Shown here: positions 61,301 through 64,000 of the stretch, piece after piece
Position numbering within the stretch: the stretch's first letter is position 1
Layout of the letters: each line of letters begins with the position of its first letter
Assembly (NCBI GenBank): GCA_017303555.1
Contig: JAFLCN010000001.1
Location: 372,001-436,000, forward strand
DNA: 64,000 nt
Reading direction: 5' to 3'
DNA from: Planctomycetota bacterium
GTDB lineage: Bacteria > Planctomycetota > Phycisphaerae > Phycisphaerales > UBA1924
Notes under the pieces: model-generated
Told to the model about the DNA's origin: nothing
Seen by the model: only the letters and a program-made list of their open reading frames with translations
Databases searched by the model: none
Position numbers and translations under genes: made by a program

Positions 61301-64000
61301 GCCGCGGATTCCATGCCGGGCGCACCATCGCCGGCGATAGTTCCGTCCGCGCTGATTCGCACGACGGCCCGTGCGTGGCGCCTGGAGGCAAGAGGCGGCA
61401 GCGGCAGCGGCTCGATCCGGGCGCCGGGAATCGCCGCCCCGAGCGGATCGATCACCGCGGCACCGGCCGCCATGATCCAGCGGTCGTAGAACGATTCGAT
61501 TTCGGAGTAGACCTCATCGCGCCTGGTGATCCGCGGGACGATCCACTGATCGACCAGGCCCTCGTTCAGCGTTCTGCGCGCCTCGAGCAACCGGACCACG
61601 CGATCCCGAACCTGGGGCAGGGCATCGATCCCGCGGATGCTCGCGTAACGGGCGGGCGAGTCCGCGTGCAGGTCGATGCTGATCACGTCGGGTCGGAGCG
61701 CGAGCAACCGATCGGCATCGGCCAGGCCGAGCAACTCGGTCCGGACGTGCACCGCCGGCGCACCAAGTTCGCGAACCAGTGCGACGGCCTGTTCGAATCG
61801 CGGGTGCATCAACGGCTCGCCGCCGTCGAACGTCACGGCGATGCCGCGTTCGGCAAGCCGGAGGGGCACGAGCCGCGTGCGGAGCAGTTCCAGATCGAGC
61901 GGCTGCGCGATGGCCGTGCCGGCGCGCTGGGCTGTGAGTTGGATGCTCACAGAATCGGCGGAGTGTCCCGGAGCGAGTTCGGACGCGATGGCCGCGATCT
62001 CGGCGGCGCCCGCCGCGAGCCAGCGATCACCGAGTCGGCGTGCGATGGTTGCCATCAGGTGCGAGCGATCGGTGCGGTCGGCGATGAGTCGAAGGTGAGC
62101 GTCGCGGATCGCGGGATCGACGGTCACGCAACTCTGCTTCGCGATCTGATCCACCTGTGGCGCGACCGGCAAGTAGCCGAGGATGGTGCCGATGGAGCCG
62201 AGCGGTCCGTTGTCCTGAAGCTGCTTGGCAAACTCGAGCGCGAGGGGCCGCTCCAGAATGCACGAACCCAGCCCCGGTACAGCGGGGGAAAAGACGATGC
62301 GGTGCGCCTCGGCGGGGCTTGTGAACCGCTCGATGAGTTGGTCGATGTGAACCGGATCGATGAAGCACCAGTCGGGGCCGAGGAGGAGCACCCCTTCGAC
62401 GCCCGGTTGGGCTTCGAGCGCGGGCCGGAGACTGCCCGGCGCGAAAACCTCGTCGAACACCGTGAGGTTGGCGATGCCGCCACGCCAGCAGGCTTGCGAC
62501 CACGCCCGTGCACCGAGGATCGCCTTGCGGCGTCCGCTGCCCTCGCCGGAGGCCTGCGGAACGATCGTGATGTTCAGTGTCCCGAACTCGGATTCGCCGA
62601 GCAACGCACGAACGCGATCGGGCTGAGGCGTGAGCAGCGAAACGCCCTTGAGCCGTTTGGAGCGTGCGAGACGGAGAAGCGTCATCTGCAGCGCGTTCAA
62701 CGAGCCCGCAATCGGCTTCGACAGATCGCGCGCCAGCCCGAGCGAAGACGTTTCGGCATCGACCGGGATGAAGGCGTGTACCTGATCGCGTGATGTCGTG
62801 GCGGCAACGGAGGCGATCGCGGCTTCCAGGCGGCGGGTGTCCGTGCGGGACGAGTCGATCCGCCGGCCCGACTTGATCGCGGAGACGGCGCTGTCGAACA
62901 TGCCGCCGAGTTCATCCGCGGCATCGGCAAGCCAAGTGACGTTCTTGAGGTCGCGCTCCGCCTGCTTGCGCTGGCGCTCGATCGGGCCCAGTTCGGCATC
63001 CAGCTCGATCGCGCGATCCGCCTTGAAGCGGTTCAGGATGCCGGTCTGGTTCAGGTGCTGCACAAGGGGGTATGCCGGAACGATGCGCTGGACTTCCTTC
63101 GCGTGCGCCTCGATCTGCGAGATGATCCGGTTGACGCGGGCCTGATCTTCCTGGTGCTGGATGATCTCGCGCACGCAGCCGGCGGTCGTGCGGCTGATCT
63201 CCCCCACGCGCCAGATGTCGGCACGGACCTGCCGCAATCGCCGGTAGAGCGCATCGCGCCGGCGCGGATTGGGCGGCTCGGAGCGCGCGGCGGGCAGCCG
63301 AATCGGCTCGGAAGCAGCGAATCGCTCGATCGCCTCGCGGAGCGTGAGAATGGTCGCGTGGCGCTTGGCGACGCCGCCCTCGGTCGCATCGATGACGCGA
63401 AGTCCGCGCGCGACATCTTCCCCGAAATCCCGCTCGAATTGCACGAGATAGGTCGTCATCTGTTCGTCGCTGTAGCAGTCGCGACCAAGATGGTCCTTCA
63501 GTTTCTGGAGGATCGAGCGGGAACGCACGATGCGCTGCCATTCCAGCATCTCAAGCGTATTGAACTCGTTCAGCTCGCCCGACCACACCCGGTGAATCGC
63601 GGCGTCCGCGGCGTAGTACTGACCGTCGGTGAAACCAAGATCCTGTCCGACGAAGATCACCGGATCGCACCCCAGGTGCCGTGCGAGGTAATACGCGAGG
63701 TGCGCGACGGTTGCGCCGGGCTTGAGGTCCGATCGCGGCCGGGTCAGAATCTGCCTCGTCGCGTCGTCTGCGTTTTCGGCGAGGATGTTGTCGAGAACAC
63801 GCTCGCCCGGGCAGCGGATGAACCCCGGAAACGCTTCGAAGATCGCCGGGCTCGCCTTGGGTTCGACGACGAGCGTCACGCCCTCTACTTGCTCGCGCGT
63901 CAGGCCTTCGTAGAAGCGGCGGCTGATCGAATCGTGATCGAGAGCGGTCACAAAGTCCGGGCGGATCCCCTTTTCGAGCAGCGTCTTCAGCACGGTCTGA
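61297..64000 (-). CDS. MAF glycosyltransferase / nucleotidyltransferase-like / radical-SAM-like fusion (5' end outside window)
   Basis: At least 900 residues are visible; the start lies beyond the right edge. Residues 1-225 are the DUF115/MAF domain (GIRPDFVTALDHDSISRRFYE, FVGQDLGFTDGQYYAADAA, VIDATEGG), which links nonulosonic acids to flagellin. Residues 240-400 are helical. Residues 405-620 look like a sugar nucleotidyltransferase-type domain (HAFIPVDAETSSLGLARDL, EGVLLLGPDWCFIDP). Residues 680-860 resemble radical-SAM/SPASM (VTFDGGEPLMHPRFEQAV, VISIDLHADSPARYASIRG), as in spiro-SPASM proteins, but no Cys occurs after residue 622, so the Fe-S/SAM site is gone. Stop overlaps neuA. Numbers count from Met at 63993. 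Confidence 0.78.
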   Translation of the reverse strand, partial: QTVLKTLLEKGIRPDFVTALDHDSISRRFYEGLTREQVEGVTLVVEPKASPAIFEAFPGFIRCPGERVLDNILAENADDATRQILTRPRSDLKPGATVAHLAYYLARHLGCDPVIFVGQDLGFTDGQYYAADAAIHRVWSGELNEFNTLEMLEWQRIVRSRSILQKLKDHLGRDCYSDEQMTTYLVQFERDFGEDVARGLRVIDATEGGVAKRHATILTLREAIERFAASEPIRLPAARSEPPNPRRRDALYRRLRQVRADIWRVGEISRTTAGCVREIIQHQEDQARVNRIISQIEAHAKEVQRIVPAYPLVQHLNQTGILNRFKADRAIELDAELGPIERQRKQAERDLKNVTWLADAADELGGMFDSAVSAIKSGRRIDSSRTDTRRLEAAIASVAATTSRDQVHAFIPVDAETSSLGLARDLSKPIAGSLNALQMTLLRLARSKRLKGVSLLTPQPDRVRALLGESEFGTLNITIVPQASGEGSGRRKAILGARAWSQACWRGGIANLTVFDEVFAPGSLRPALEAQPGVEGVLLLGPDWCFIDPVHIDQLIERFTSPAEAHRIVFSPAVPGLGSCILERPLALEFAKQLQDNGPLGSIGTILGYLPVAPQVDQIAKQSCVTVDPAIRDAHLRLIADRTDRSHLMATIARRLGDRWLAAGAAEIAAIASELAPGHSADSVSIQLTAQRAGTAIAQPLDLELLRTRLVPLRLAERGIAVTFDGGEPLMHPRFEQAVALVRELGAPAVHVRTELLGLADADRLLALRPDVISIDLHADSPARYASIRGIDALPQVRDRVVRLLEARRTLNEGLVDQWIVPRITRRDEVYSEIESFYDRWIMAAGAAVIDPLGAAIPGARIEPLPLPPLASRRHARAVVRISADGTIAGDGAPGMESAA

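Overview
The window is GC-rich (roughly two thirds G+C by eye), densely coded DNA from a Gram-negative bacterium, most likely a planctomycete of the class Phycisphaerae. The main taxonomic clue is a pair of exported proteins that end in a degenerate dockerin-like Asp/Asn-Gly repeat of the 'GC-type dockerin' kind. The lipoproteins, an OprB-like porin, a TolC/MacAB system and a fused CcoN-CcoO oxidase agree with this. Taxonomy is inference; no rRNA gene is present.

Layout. (1) 1-15000: after the end of an RND pump gene comes a block for amino-acid and organic-acid turnover: arginine deiminase, glutaminase, an MFS exporter, asparaginase, a porin and a ThrE-type threonine/serine exporter, then, convergent, an M20 peptidase, an AbgT transporter and an SLC13 transporter with RCK domains. 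(2) 14650-24117: an Rrf2 Fe-S regulator diverges from a complete cbb3 oxidase operon (ccoNO-Q-P-G-H, SafE-like gene, ccoI, ccoS), whose genes mostly overlap by 4 nt. The shared upstream region holds two good promoters and several palindromes. (3) 24124-29600: a MacA/MacB/permease/TolC export operon. (4) 30082-43090: a large metzincin protease, a DinB-like protein, a hydrolase, glyS, a MEMO-family protein, a small basic orphan protein, a CusF-like lipoprotein, a DUF6263-like protein, an uracil-DNA glycosylase lacking its Fe-S ligands and a TlpA-like protein. (5) 43333-58205: exported anchor proteins, a sugar epimerase, lipoproteins, a candidate SRP RNA, PhoH, UvrC, an exported methyltransferase-like protein, SurE and an HDOD protein. 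(6) 58331 to the right edge: a nonulosonic (sialic/legionaminic-type) acid operon neuC-neuB-neuA, coupled to a giant fusion of a motility-accessory-factor (MAF) glycosyltransferase, a nucleotidyltransferase-like region and a cysteine-free radical-SAM-like domain.

How the genes work together. The cbb3 cluster supplies the oxidase, its copper supply (CcoI, SafE-like protein, CcoG) and assembly factors for high-affinity O2 respiration, probably under redox control by the Rrf2 protein. The right-hand operon makes a CMP-activated nine-carbon sugar and, by its MAF domain, probably transfers it to a protein such as flagellin; this is the most unusual system in the window. The left block releases ammonia from arginine, glutamine and asparagine.

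Genome style. Several genes without a Shine-Dalgarno sequence have a TANNNT box only 5-8 nt before the start codon, which suggests frequent leaderless mRNAs. Intrinsic terminators are clear at five places. Two intergenic regions carry the same style of heptad inverted repeat.
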